64,000 bases of DNA from Deltaproteobacteria bacterium (GCA_947486185.1 CANKTH010000005.1:33506-97505), one strand, 5' to 3'. Shown: positions 56,330-64,000, counted from the stretch's first letter. Numbers and translations are program-made. Notes: generated by a model not told the origin, from the letters alone.

Positions 56330-57852
56330 CCACCGCCATCACCGTCGACCCCCGGGCCTACGACCGCGAGCGGGTGGGCTTCTTCCGTTATGGGCGCGTC
56401 GCGGACAAGGTGTTGATCACCAACGAGGCCTCTGAGCACCTGATCCTCACCGAGCCACAGTTTCAGGCCTTCTACCGCGGGAAGATCAATGAGGGCGACC
56501 CCCTCTATCCTGAGCTTCAACGCCGGGGTTTCGTGCGCGAGGGGGTGGACCTCGACGGCCTCGCGGGGCGGATTCGCCGGAAGAAAGCGTTCCTGAAGCA
56601 CGCACCGCACCTCCACGTCTTCATTGTCACCTTGCGTTGCAATCAGGCCTGTAAGTACTGTCATGCCTCGCGCGCCGACATGGACGCGGTCGACACAGAC
56701 ATGTCGGTCGAGAATGCCAAGAAGGCGGTGGATTTCATCTTCAGTACTCCCGCGCCCGTCCTCAACATCGAGTTTCAAGGAGGCGAGCCGACCGCGAACT
56801 TCCCGGTCATCCAGTTCGTCGTCGATTATGCCCGAGAGAAGAACCGTTACGAGGAACGTGAGCTGATCTTCTCCATGGTCACCAACATGACGTTGATGAC
56901 CGAAGAACGAATGAACTGGCTCATCGACCGCGGGGTGATGGTCTGCACCTCGCTCGACGGCCCAGCGGACGTGCATGATCAGAATCGGCCATTCACCGGG
57001 AGCAAAACGGCAGTCTTCGATCACGTGGTCTCGTGGATGGACCGTTTCAACGCCGCCTACGTGGCGCGCGGGCTCGATCCCGACTTCTTCCACGTCGACG
57101 CGCTGATGACCACCACTCGCGCCTCGTTGACGCGGGGGCGAGACATCGTCGATTTGTACCTTTCACGTGGGCTTCGCAGCATCCACCTACGACCCTTGAA
57201 TCCCTTCGGCTTCGCGGTGAACACCTGGAAGCAGATCGGCTACACGATGGAGGAGTTCCTTCAGTTCTATAGGGACACTGCTGCGTATATCTTGGAGAAG
57301 AATCGGGGCGGCACCTTCCTCCAGGAACGGATGGCCTCGGTCTTCCTGACGCGGATGTTGACTCCGGACGATCCCAACTACACGGACTGTCGCTCGCCGG
57401 TCGGCTCGGGTATGGCCACGCTGGCGTACAACTACGACGGCGGTATCTACACGTGTGATGAAGGCAGGATGGCCGCCCATATGGGGAACGAGACCTTCAG
57501 GCTCGGCCATGTCGCCCAGAGCACCTGGGACGAGGTGCGCGCCCACCCGACCATTCGTGCCCTCGCCGTCGCGTCGATCAACGACGCATTGCCGGCTTGT
57601 GTCGGCTGTGCCTACAAACCAAGTTGTGGCATTCAGCCGCTTCATAACTACATGTTCGACGGTGACCTGTTCGGGCAGCGTCCAAGATCACGCAAGTGTC
57701 AGGAATTCCACGGTGTTCAGACCTGGCTCTACGAGAGGCTGGCGGCTGACGCCGATGGCAGCGACGAACGTATCTTCCGCCGGTGGACCATTCAGCGGTC
57801 TCGCCCCGGCACTGTCCCCTATCCGCCAGTTGGCGCCGAGGCCTCACCATGA
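56323..57852 (+). CDS. hxsB: HxsB-like radical SAM/SPASM maturase
   Basis: This 509-residue enzyme has an N-terminal segment of about 95 residues (GFFRYGRVADKVLITNEASE region). The radical SAM cluster Cys106, Cys110, Cys113 (CNQACKYC) follows, then FQGGEP, SMVTNMTLM, CTSLDGPADVHDQNRP and RPLNPFGFA. The SPASM region has Cys356, Cys378, Cys426, Cys429, Cys435 and Cys459 (YTCDEGRM, ACVGCAYKPSCG), which would carry auxiliary clusters. This series of blocks matches the HxsB maturase of the His-Xaa-Ser system closely. It should cleave SAM reductively and modify the SHG peptide encoded next, with which it shares a 4-base overlap (ATGA). Confidence 0.85.
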   Translation: MLTTAITVDPRAYDRERVGFFRYGRVADKVLITNEASEHLILTEPQFQAFYRGKINEGDPLYPELQRRGFVREGVDLDGLAGRIRRKKAFLKHAPHLHVFIVTLRCNQACKYCHASRADMDAVDTDMSVENAKKAVDFIFSTPAPVLNIEFQGGEPTANFPVIQFVVDYAREKNRYEERELIFSMVTNMTLMTEERMNWLIDRGVMVCTSLDGPADVHDQNRPFTGSKTAVFDHVVSWMDRFNAAYVARGLDPDFFHVDALMTTTRASLTRGRDIVDLYLSRGLRSIHLRPLNPFGFAVNTWKQIGYTMEEFLQFYRDTAAYILEKNRGGTFLQERMASVFLTRMLTPDDPNYTDCRSPVGSGMATLAYNYDGGIYTCDEGRMAAHMGNETFRLGHVAQSTWDEVRAHPTIRALAVASINDALPACVGCAYKPSCGIQPLHNYMFDGDLFGQRPRSRKCQEFHGVQTWLYERLAADADGSDERIFRRWTIQRSRPGTVPYPPVGAEASP

Positions 57853-58283
57853 GTCTTCCCAAGGATCCCTCTCGGGCTTTTCCCGGTTTCAAACATGATG
57901 CTGGCGCGGCGGACGGTGCGTGGCCCGATGATCTGGTGCTGCCTGAGCTCTCGCGGAGCCCAAGCCATATGCTGCTCCCGGACGAGCTTCGTGTAGCGCG
58001 CCAACAGAGCGACGAGGTGGCCCAGAGCCTCTTGTTGCTCCAGGCGACCTCGGCGGATCTCGGGCTCAATCCCACCGATCTCGCGCGCGGTTCGGCTCCC
58101 GGGCACGAGGGGCTGTTGGCCCAACACTGTAGTCACGGGAGTCACGGGAGCCACGGGAGTCACGGGAGCCATGGCAGTCACGGGAGCCATGGCAGCCACG
58201 GGAGCCATGGCAGCCACGGGAGCCACGGGAGTCACGGGAGCCACGGGAGTCACGGCAGCCATGGCAGCCATGGCCAGTGGTGA
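57849..58283 (+). CDS. His-Xaa-Ser (Ser-His-Gly)n RiPP precursor
   Basis: This 144-residue peptide has a leader (residues 1-94) and a core of 16 Ser-His-Gly units ending in Gln-Trp (143-144). The leader has a helix [21 protein letters not shown] (about 45-65) that likely binds the maturases. The only cysteine, Cys94, directly precedes the first unit. Read in register HGS, each unit is His-Xaa-Ser with Xaa = Gly, the defining motif of the Hxs system. No signal peptide is seen. It starts within the HxsB stop and is followed by four further radical SAM genes. The canonical HxsA is a different, longer repeat protein, so this is a variant substrate. Confidence 0.85.
   Translation: MSLPKDPSRAFPGFKHDAGAADGAWPDDLVLPELSRSPSHMLLPDELRVARQQSDEVAQSLLLLQATSADLGLNPTDLARGSAPGHEGLLAQHCSHGSHGSHGSHGSHGSHGSHGSHGSHGSHGSHGSHGSHGSHGSHGSHGQW
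58131..58274 (+). repeat. 16-copy 9-bp repeat encoding Ser-His-Gly
   Basis: 144 bases are divided into sixteen 9-base units, all encoding Ser-His-Gly. Third positions vary: Ser is AGT or AGC, His CAC or CAT, Gly GGG or GGC. Five units are AGCCATGGC, so CAT and GGC go together. The protein repeat is perfect while the DNA is not, so the amino acid pattern is kept by selection rather than by recent slippage. Confidence 0.95.
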
Positions 58284-58314
58284 GTGAAAGCCTGCTGAAA
58301 CGGCCAGCTAAGCG

Positions 58315-59313
58315 GTGATCGCGCGCGAGCTGGGTGTCGTCGAGCCCGCGCTCCGGCCAGACCGGTGGCGCCATGCGCTCATCCTGGTGGTGACCCGGCG
58401 TTGTAACCTACGTTGTGCCTATTGCCCGACGCTCAAGGACGGGCTGCCTGACCTCAGCCCCGATGATGCGAGGCGCGCAATCGATAGGTTTGTCGAGCTT
58501 TTTGGAGGAGGTGAGTGCAAGCTGTTCGGTGGTGAGCCCTTGCTGGTGCCCGACGTGGTCGAAGCCGTCCTCGCTTATGCGCCGCCGTCGGTCCGGGTGT
58601 CCTTGTCCACCAACGCATTGCCGCTGGACGCCGCCTGGCTGCGGCGCCTCCAGGAACGCCCGGACGTGAGCCTGACAGTCAGCCTGGACGGTGACGCCGC
58701 CACCCATGACGGCCTCAGGCGGGGCACGCCGTCGTATCAGAAGGTACTTGAGCTCCTGCCCGAACTCCTGAAGCTCCCGAGGTTCGTGGTGACCCAGACC
58801 ATCGCGCCGGCGATGGCGATCCGGGCGGCGGCCAACTTCAAACATCTCCTGGGTCTCGGAATCCGTAGGTTCAACCTGCTCCCGGGCTACTACCTCCCTT
58901 GGACACCCGACCAACTCTCCGCTCTGAACCTCGCGATGCACGACATCGCGAACGAGTTTGAGCAGGCCTGGTCGCGGGGCCAGTACCTCTACTTGCGCAA
59001 CCTGTTCGTGCGGGCGCCGACACCGTTTTTCAACACGGGCTTCGTCGTGGATGTGGATCGGCGAATCCATCCTTCAAACCTCATCCTTGCGGGGCGCTAC
59101 GACGACCTCCGCGACCTGACGGCGCTCGGTGACCTCGACGATCCGCCGGATCGCGCGGCGCTGGACCAAGGGGCGAGCCGCGCCGCGGCCCTGCTGTTCG
59201 AGCGACTGCCGCCGGAGGTGCGCCAGGGTACCGAGGCCGCAGATCGTGCGCTCACCGGCTTGTGCGACCGCCTGTACCCGGCCTATTTCCGTTGGCGGGA
59301 GGCTCGACGTTGA
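58315..59313 (+). CDS. Radical SAM protein without auxiliary-cluster motif
   Basis: This 332-residue protein has radical SAM Cys30, Cys34, Cys37 (CNLRCAYC), then ECKLFGGEPLLVP, SLSTNALPL, SLDGDAATHDGLR and a late C-terminal half with only one other conserved-looking Cys (LTGLCDRL). It has no SPASM or twitch signature, unlike its neighbours. The start is GTG 31 bases after the precursor stop. It overlaps the next gene by 4 bases (TTGA). It may carry out a single reaction, for instance on His or Gly of the repeats (inference). The family is not recognised beyond radical SAM. Confidence 0.9.
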   Translation: MIARELGVVEPALRPDRWRHALILVVTRRCNLRCAYCPTLKDGLPDLSPDDARRAIDRFVELFGGGECKLFGGEPLLVPDVVEAVLAYAPPSVRVSLSTNALPLDAAWLRRLQERPDVSLTVSLDGDAATHDGLRRGTPSYQKVLELLPELLKLPRFVVTQTIAPAMAIRAAANFKHLLGLGIRRFNLLPGYYLPWTPDQLSALNLAMHDIANEFEQAWSRGQYLYLRNLFVRAPTPFFNTGFVVDVDRRIHPSNLILAGRYDDLRDLTALGDLDDPPDRAALDQGASRAAALLFERLPPEVRQGTEAADRALTGLCDRLYPAYFRWREARR

Positions 59314-60278
59314 CTGAGGCGACCCCCTGGATCGGCCCCGAGGGCCAGAGGATGCGGCGGCTCGAGCTGCACGTCACCTACCACTGCCCGGAGCGGTGCG
59401 TCTTCTGCTCCGAGGACGGGCGGATGCGTGAGTTCAACAAGTTCCCCGTAACGTTTGAGCGCGTGGCGACCGTGCTGCGCCGGGAGGCTTCCCGCGGGGT
59501 GGAGGCGGTCCACTTCACGGGAGGCGAGCCGACGATCCACCCCCGGTTCATCGACATCCTCAGGCTGGCGAAGAAGCTGGGTATGCGTACGTCGATTGGC
59601 ACGATCGGCACGCGCCTTGCCGACCCCGAATGGGCGGCAGCTGCCCTACCTCATCTGGATGAGGCCCTGTTTTCACTCCATGGCCCGGACGCCTCCGTGC
59701 ACGACGCCCTCGCGGGGAGACGCGGTTCATTTGTCCAAGTGAACACAGCGATGGAGAACGCCAGTCGACTGACGGCGGACCGCTCTGGTCGCCCCTTTGG
59801 GCTCTTCGTGAACACCGTGCTCACGCCCCTCAATCTCGAACACCTCGTGCAGATCACCCAGCTCGCAAGAACATCTGGTGCAAGCCTGCAAATTCTCTCG
59901 AACCTCACTCCTGAGGGCGCGGGGGAGGTCCGGTATGACGCGCTCGCGGTGCCGCTCAGCCGTCTGGGGGAGCAGGTGCCACGTCTCGTGGAGGCCGCCG
60001 GGGCGATGGTGCTTCGCTTTTTCGGCGTGCCGATGTGTATCCTCGGACCCTACGCCATGTTCAGCAACGACCTCCACTGGAACCCACGGGTGACGGTGGA
60101 GTGGGCGGCGCTTCCCGGAAAGGTTTCCTTTGAAGGTGTTTATTCATGGACACCTGCCCGCCGGCGTGAGCAGGCTGCTCCGTGCGCGGCGTGTAAGTGG
60201 CGCGGTGTGTGCGCCGGTGTGTTTTCAACCTATCTTTCGCGCTTTGGCGCGAATGAGCTCCAGCCGGAGGCGTCATGA
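59310..60278 (+). CDS. Accessory radical SAM enzyme A (four-Cys auxiliary signature)
   Basis: This 322-residue protein has Cys26, Cys30, Cys33 (CPERCVFC), then HFTGGEPTIHP and SLHGPDASVHD. A mid-protein Cys243 sits in VPMCILGP, and the C-terminal motif Cys292-x2-Cys295-x5-Cys301 is followed by AGVFSTYL, then G-x2-EL. The four extra Cys are shared with the two following proteins. The chosen start is TTG at 59310 overlapping the previous stop (TTGA) after GGGAGG; the ATG at 59352 is possible. It ends overlapping the next gene by 4 bases. Confidence 0.88.
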   Translation: MTEATPWIGPEGQRMRRLELHVTYHCPERCVFCSEDGRMREFNKFPVTFERVATVLRREASRGVEAVHFTGGEPTIHPRFIDILRLAKKLGMRTSIGTIGTRLADPEWAAAALPHLDEALFSLHGPDASVHDALAGRRGSFVQVNTAMENASRLTADRSGRPFGLFVNTVLTPLNLEHLVQITQLARTSGASLQILSNLTPEGAGEVRYDALAVPLSRLGEQVPRLVEAAGAMVLRFFGVPMCILGPYAMFSNDLHWNPRVTVEWAALPGKVSFEGVYSWTPARRREQAAPCAACKWRGVCAGVFSTYLSRFGANELQPEAS

Positions 60279-61306
60279 GCGAGCTCCCTATCGCGCCGGT
60301 CGTTGAGCGTGATCGTCGGAAAAACGTTGAGATCAACGTCGGGAAGATCTGCAACAACAAGTGCGTGTTCTGCCTCGACGGCATGCCCGCTACCGAGCTT
60401 CGCCGCTACATGCCCTGGCCAGATATGCAGGCGGAGATTCGGCGCTGGTATGAAGCGGGTAATCGTTCGCTTGGGTTCTTGGGAGGCGAACCGACCACCT
60501 ACCCATGGATCGTAGACGCGGTACGCCTGGGGAAAGAGCTGGGCTACAGCCGGATCACCATCGCCACCAACGGAACCAAGTTGTTCCGACACGACTTTGC
60601 AGAGCGGCTCCTGGACGCGGGACTTACACGCGTGACGATGTCGTGTCACGGGCACACCGCGGCGCTGGAGGACAAGATCACGGGCGTACCAGGAAACTTC
60701 GACAAGAAGGCCTCGGCATTGCGGTTTCTGGTGGAGAAGCGGGACCGTGGGCTGCTTCGTGATAACGTGTCTGTCAACATCGTGGTGAACGGCTGGAACT
60801 ACAAATACCTGCCCTCCATGTTGAAGTATTTCTACAGTCTCGGCCTCGACGACGTGCGTGCGAATTTCGTGCGGGCCGAAGGTTTTGCGTGGGAGGACCA
60901 GAGCGTAGTGCCTCGTTACACCGAGGTCGTGCCCTATGTCGTCAAGGCAGTGCTCCTCAATGAGTTCCGATATAAGAGGACCTTTACGCTGGGCAGCTTC
61001 CCGCTCTGTACGCTTCCCTTGGCGCTGGTGGGCTCCCGCTCGATGGCGCAGCGTTACCTCGGGGAGTTCCGCGATCTGGACACGGACTGTTCAATCCGCA
61101 CGGCGACCTCGGAAGGTTTTGCCGATGGCGTCGCTCAGGTGGAGGGCGGACGCGCGCGGTTCAACTGGCAGGAGCGAAAACGATCGGACCTGAAACGTCA
61201 GGTGGCCACGTGCGACCACTGTTCCTACAACCACGTGTGCGAAGGCGTATGGAAGGAGTATCTGCAGATTCACGGAGAGTCCGAGCTCCGCGCTATTCCT
61301 GGTTGA
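60275..61306 (+). CDS. Accessory radical SAM enzyme B (four-Cys auxiliary signature)
   Basis: This 343-residue protein has Cys26, Cys30, Cys33 (CNNKCVFC), GFLGGEPTTYP, TNGTKLF, and MSCHGHTAALE in the usual core order. It also has Cys245 in FPLCTLP, and the C-terminal Cys313-x2-Cys316-x5-Cys322 followed by EGVWKEYL. The spacing equals accessory enzyme A. A conserved basic stretch (WQERKRSDLKRQ) lies before the C-terminal Cys. It starts on an ATG overlapping enzyme A's stop (ATGA). Probable role: a second modification of the SHG peptide, with an auxiliary [4Fe-4S] cluster held by the four Cys (inference). Confidence 0.88.
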   Translation: MSELPIAPVVERDRRKNVEINVGKICNNKCVFCLDGMPATELRRYMPWPDMQAEIRRWYEAGNRSLGFLGGEPTTYPWIVDAVRLGKELGYSRITIATNGTKLFRHDFAERLLDAGLTRVTMSCHGHTAALEDKITGVPGNFDKKASALRFLVEKRDRGLLRDNVSVNIVVNGWNYKYLPSMLKYFYSLGLDDVRANFVRAEGFAWEDQSVVPRYTEVVPYVVKAVLLNEFRYKRTFTLGSFPLCTLPLALVGSRSMAQRYLGEFRDLDTDCSIRTATSEGFADGVAQVEGGRARFNWQERKRSDLKRQVATCDHCSYNHVCEGVWKEYLQIHGESELRAIPG

Positions 61307-61357
61307 ACGTGTGGTCCGGGATGCCCAGGCGGTTCATTTGACCCGGGAGGAACAGGC

Positions 61358-62968
61358 GTGAGCGGCCTCGACCTCCGGGTGGGGTGGCGGTGCGAGCAGA
61401 ACTGCCGGTTTTGCGATCAGTCCACGTTACGGGCGTCGTTTTCCGACTCGGGCGCGCTCTGGACCCCGCTCCCGGCGCTGCTGGAGGCCGTTCGGGACCG
61501 GCCCCGTACCGGGGTGTTGTGGTTGGCCGGCGGCGAGGTGTTGTTGCGCCCCGACCTGCTTGTCCTGGTCAGCGGCATGAAGGAGGCGGGGTTTCGTCGA
61601 ATCGGGGTGCAGACCGGCGGCCGGATCCTCGGCGCATCGGGAGCGGCCGCAGCGCTGAGACGGGCGGGACTGACCGACGTTGCCCTGGCGCTTCACGGCG
61701 ACGAAGGGATACACGACTGGCTCACCCGCAGTCCGGGCGCGTGGAAGGCGGCGCGTACTGCGGCGAGGGCTGCTCGTACATCAGGTTTGAACCTACGTAT
61801 CCATACGGTGCTCACGCGCAGCCTGCTGCCCGGGCTATCCTCGTTTGTCGAGGGCCTGCCCGCGTTCGGGCCGTCGCTGGTCCGCTTGGCGCTCGTTCGT
61901 GAAGAAGGCGCGGCGATCACCGAGGCGCGGGCGCTTGTGCCGCGCCTCGGGTTGCTCTCGGAGCCGCTCGCCGCGGCGATCGATCGGCTCCAACAGTTGG
62001 GTATCGAGCCCGAGACGCGGGGCGTGCCGTTGTGTGTGCTCGGTGGACGGCGTTGGGCCGCGGCAGATGATGAGGCCCCGATGCGTATTGCGCATCTTCC
62101 TGACGAGCGGACGGACCCCAGCGCCGCCGCGCCTGCGTGCTCCGTGTGCAGCGCCGCTTCGCGTTGTCCCAAGGTGCCGGCGAGCTATCTCCGACGCTTC
62201 GGGTCGGGCGAGCTGGTGCCCGAGGGCGCCCCGCCGTTGACACGCGAGAGCCGGCGGGTACCGCTGCCGAGCCCGCCGCTGTCCGACGCGGAGGTTCGTG
62301 CGGTGCCCGATGCCTCCCCTCCCGAGCTTGCCGCTAAAGCGGCGTTGATCGAGGCGCCGCGCTCCCCGCCTCCCGACCGGCTCGGCCGATCGAGCGCGCC
62401 CGGCCTGGCTTGGGTTCGGGCGGCCCGCGGCGAGGATCCGGTCCCTCCGGGCTGGGCTTCCCCGCTCGGCGACACGCTCTGGATCGAGGTGGGCGCCCCC
62501 TGTAGCCTCGCCTGCGCGGGCTGCGGGGCGCCCGGCCGGAATTCAGAGAGTACGCGGACTATCCGACAGCGACTGGTGAGGCTTGCCGGAGAGGGGCCGG
62601 GGCGGCTGGTCTTCGCGGGGGCGTCTCCTTGGGACCACCCGGCGCTGCCGGATATGGTCCGTGAGGCGTTGCGCCTTGGGTTTCTAGAGGTAGAGGTGTG
62701 GGGGCCGCTCCACCCTTTAGGACAACTGGATCGGGGGACGGCCCGTAAGTTGGAGGGGCTCACCGCCCTGCGTTGGCCGCTCCTCGATGCCTCTTTGGTG
62801 GGCCGGCCCGGGTACTCCGAGGAGCACGAGCGCGCTGTGAGCTTCGTTCGTGCCTGGCTTCCGAGCGTAGCGCTCGGGGCCTACCACCCCGGCGAGGAGC
62901 GCCCACCGCCAGGCGCACCCGCAACGACGGCGTGCACCCCGTGGCTCCCCGACGTAGCCCTCGGATAG
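61358..62968 (+). CDS. Accessory radical SAM enzyme C with a second, truncated radical SAM domain
   Basis: The 536 residues contain two radical SAM motifs. Domain 1: Cys12, Cys16, Cys19 (CEQNCRFC), LWLAGGEVLLRPD, LALHGDEGIHD, Cys226 (VPLCVLGG) and Cys261-x2-Cys264-x5-Cys270 followed by VPASYL, matching accessory enzymes A and B. A Pro/Arg/Ser-rich linker (about 285-350) follows. Domain 2: Cys382, Cys386, Cys389 (CSLACAGC) plus LVFAGASPW and strands to the end, but only about 160 residues, so it lacks most of a barrel. The start is GTG after GGGAGG. It ends the cluster of maturation genes. Confidence 0.88.
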   Translation: MSGLDLRVGWRCEQNCRFCDQSTLRASFSDSGALWTPLPALLEAVRDRPRTGVLWLAGGEVLLRPDLLVLVSGMKEAGFRRIGVQTGGRILGASGAAAALRRAGLTDVALALHGDEGIHDWLTRSPGAWKAARTAARAARTSGLNLRIHTVLTRSLLPGLSSFVEGLPAFGPSLVRLALVREEGAAITEARALVPRLGLLSEPLAAAIDRLQQLGIEPETRGVPLCVLGGRRWAAADDEAPMRIAHLPDERTDPSAAAPACSVCSAASRCPKVPASYLRRFGSGELVPEGAPPLTRESRRVPLPSPPLSDAEVRAVPDASPPELAAKAALIEAPRSPPPDRLGRSSAPGLAWVRAARGEDPVPPGWASPLGDTLWIEVGAPCSLACAGCGAPGRNSESTRTIRQRLVRLAGEGPGRLVFAGASPWDHPALPDMVREALRLGFLEVEVWGPLHPLGQLDRGTARKLEGLTALRWPLLDASLVGRPGYSEEHERAVSFVRAWLPSVALGAYHPGEERPPPGAPATTACTPWLPDVALG

Positions 62969-63070
62969 GGGGCACTGACGCAGCTCGTGGGGGCGGGCAT
63001 GTCGGTGTCGGGATCGGAGCCGTGGGTGGTCCGGCGCCGGTTTTCGGGTTAGACCGCGGCGGGAGGTCGG

Positions 63071-64000
63071 TTGGAGGGTAGCCCGCAGGAGCGGTTTGTC
63101 GCGGCATGGGCGCTGGCGGCAGAGCAGTTTGCGTCGGGAGAACAACCTGCGTTGGAGCCGACGATTCAGCTCGGACTCCAGGTGGCGGAGTTGCGGCTCA
63201 GGGTGCGCGACGGTCGTTTCTACGCCGCGGGGGCCGTGGTGGCCGAGAGCGGGCTGCTGCCGTTGCTGTGTGAAGAAGACGGGATTGACACGGTGAAGTT
63301 GAGCGACCTCGGGCGTGACTCAGTCGCGGGCCTGGTCGAGGCCTTCGCCGTACGCATCGTGCTCGGCCTCCATGCCGAGGATGATCTGGTCAGCTTGCTT
63401 CGAGGCCTTCCGGGGGTGGATCTCGGGCTCGTGCCACGGATGCCCCCCGAGCGCCCGCGGATGGACGTCGAGAAGACCCGGCTGCCGGACGTCACCGGCC
63501 TCGTCCCGATCCGGCCTGAGCCGCTCTCCCGGGCGGAGGCGGAAGAGCTGGTGAAGGACTCCCGCGAGGCACCGGCGGCCCTCGCCGGTCGGATGGTCGA
63601 CTGGGCGCTTCAGGGCGGGCGGGTCGAGACGGCGCACGCCGAGCAAGCGGAGCGTATCGCGGTCGGGGCGGCGGCTGCGGCGGCGAGCGGGGGCGACTGG
63701 CGTTCCATGGTGAGGATCTATCGGGCCTTGCACCGGGCCCAGCAGGGCGCTCGCCCGCTGAGCTTCCTGGGTCCCGGCCGCCTCCTCCGCCTGATGGAGC
63801 GGGTTGGTCAGGATAATATAGAGGTTCCACGGGACTTCTTGGAGGTATTGCGCGTTCTCCCTGGCGATCCTCTGGCGCGACTGGTGGAGGTCCTCTCGCG
63901 CAGCGAGAGCGCTCCGACGGCACGTCGCCCGATCCTCTTCCTGCTCGAGGCGATCGCGACGGATCGGCTCACGGACCTGCTCGACGCCCTTGACGCCGCC
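63071..64000 (+). CDS. Large helical protein, runs off the window
   Basis: An open frame runs from TTG at 63071 to the final base without a stop (310 visible codons). It is preceded by GGAGG with 4 bases spacing and by a TAG just upstream, which supports the start. The visible part is helical, with A/L/E-rich pairs (AFAVRIVLGLHAEDDLVSLL, then WALQGGRVETAHAEQAERIAV, then RRPILFLLEAIATDRL) that suggest an alpha-solenoid or HEAT-like repeat, not proven. A Pro-rich spacer lies at about residues 120-150. It follows the last radical SAM gene by 102 bases and may or may not belong to that operon. Confidence 0.75.
   Translation, partial: MEGSPQERFVAAWALAAEQFASGEQPALEPTIQLGLQVAELRLRVRDGRFYAAGAVVAESGLLPLLCEEDGIDTVKLSDLGRDSVAGLVEAFAVRIVLGLHAEDDLVSLLRGLPGVDLGLVPRMPPERPRMDVEKTRLPDVTGLVPIRPEPLSRAEAEELVKDSREAPAALAGRMVDWALQGGRVETAHAEQAERIAVGAAAAAASGGDWRSMVRIYRALHRAQQGARPLSFLGPGRLLRLMERVGQDNIEVPRDFLEVLRVLPGDPLARLVEVLSRSESAPTARRPILFLLEAIATDRLTDLLDALDAA

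Noticed and set aside
58131..58274. CRISPR-like short tandem repeat
   Set aside because: The 9-base units are contiguous with no spacers and code for Ser-His-Gly in frame; it is the RiPP core.
58315..59313. Treating the 58315 gene as HxsC
   Set aside because: It has the core CNLRCAYC but I cannot support the HxsC-specific features, so it is left as a generic radical SAM protein.

Overview
The window is a GC-rich chromosomal stretch from a Gram-negative bacterium, most likely a myxobacterium-like deltaproteobacterium (Myxococcota). Three things point that way. There are many short-leader lipoproteins and Cys-rich secreted proteins. A protein of four lamin-tail domains ends in a Cys/hydrophobic/Arg tail like MYXO-CTERM sorting signals. 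There are also receiver-DUF4388 and TPR fusions. No insertion sequence, phage gene, CRISPR array or rRNA operon was seen. Genes are tightly packed, often overlap by 4 bases, and often start with GTG or TTG.

Layout. 1-12.1 kb: the end of a kelch lipoprotein, pgeF, a CyaY/frataxin-like gene, ffh (SRP54), an OmpA/TSP3 outer-membrane protein, a receiver-DUF4388-J-TPR protein, nadB, and a membrane protein with a rhomboid protease. 12-17.3 kb: a LON-domain protein, a TPR lipoprotein, then a beta-oxidation-type operon (thiolase, enoyl-CoA hydratase fused to a T2SSE-N/MshEN-like domain, 3-hydroxyacyl-CoA dehydrogenase). 17.3-19.8 kb: a HlyD-like / DUF4956 / VTC-domain operon. 20-25 kb: a methyltransferase and a sugar ABC importer in which MalE and MalF are one polypeptide. 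25-33 kb: envelope genes (membrane protein, SGNH hydrolase, TolC-like, PpiD) and mreB without mreC. 33-50 kb: an alpha/beta hydrolase that lacks its nucleophile, sppA, iron-sulfur genes (ferredoxin, A-type carrier), a PabA-type amidotransferase, UspA, an FAD oxidase, a Ski2-like helicase, the lamin-tail protein, a B12-binding radical SAM protein, lipoproteins and a Ca/Na exchanger. 50.7-53.7 kb: tRNA-Phe, a rubrerythrin / CCG-domain Fe-S oxidoreductase / DUF3501 cluster with a palindromic operator and a clear terminator, and tRNA-Arg.

The most unusual part is 55.1-63 kb, apparently one transcription unit. It encodes a Tat-exported protein, two small HxsD-like proteins, a radical SAM/SPASM enzyme closely resembling HxsB, and a 144-residue peptide ending in 16 perfect Ser-His-Gly repeats (that is, His-Gly-Ser, a His-Xaa-Ser repeat). 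Four more radical SAM proteins follow, one carrying two radical SAM motifs. I read this as an expanded His-Xaa-Ser (Hxs)-type RiPP pathway. HxsB and the HxsD-like proteins would handle or recognise the precursor, and three related accessory radical SAM enzymes sharing an extra four-Cys signature plus one minimal radical SAM enzyme would make further modifications. A helical protein of unknown function follows and runs off the end of the window.
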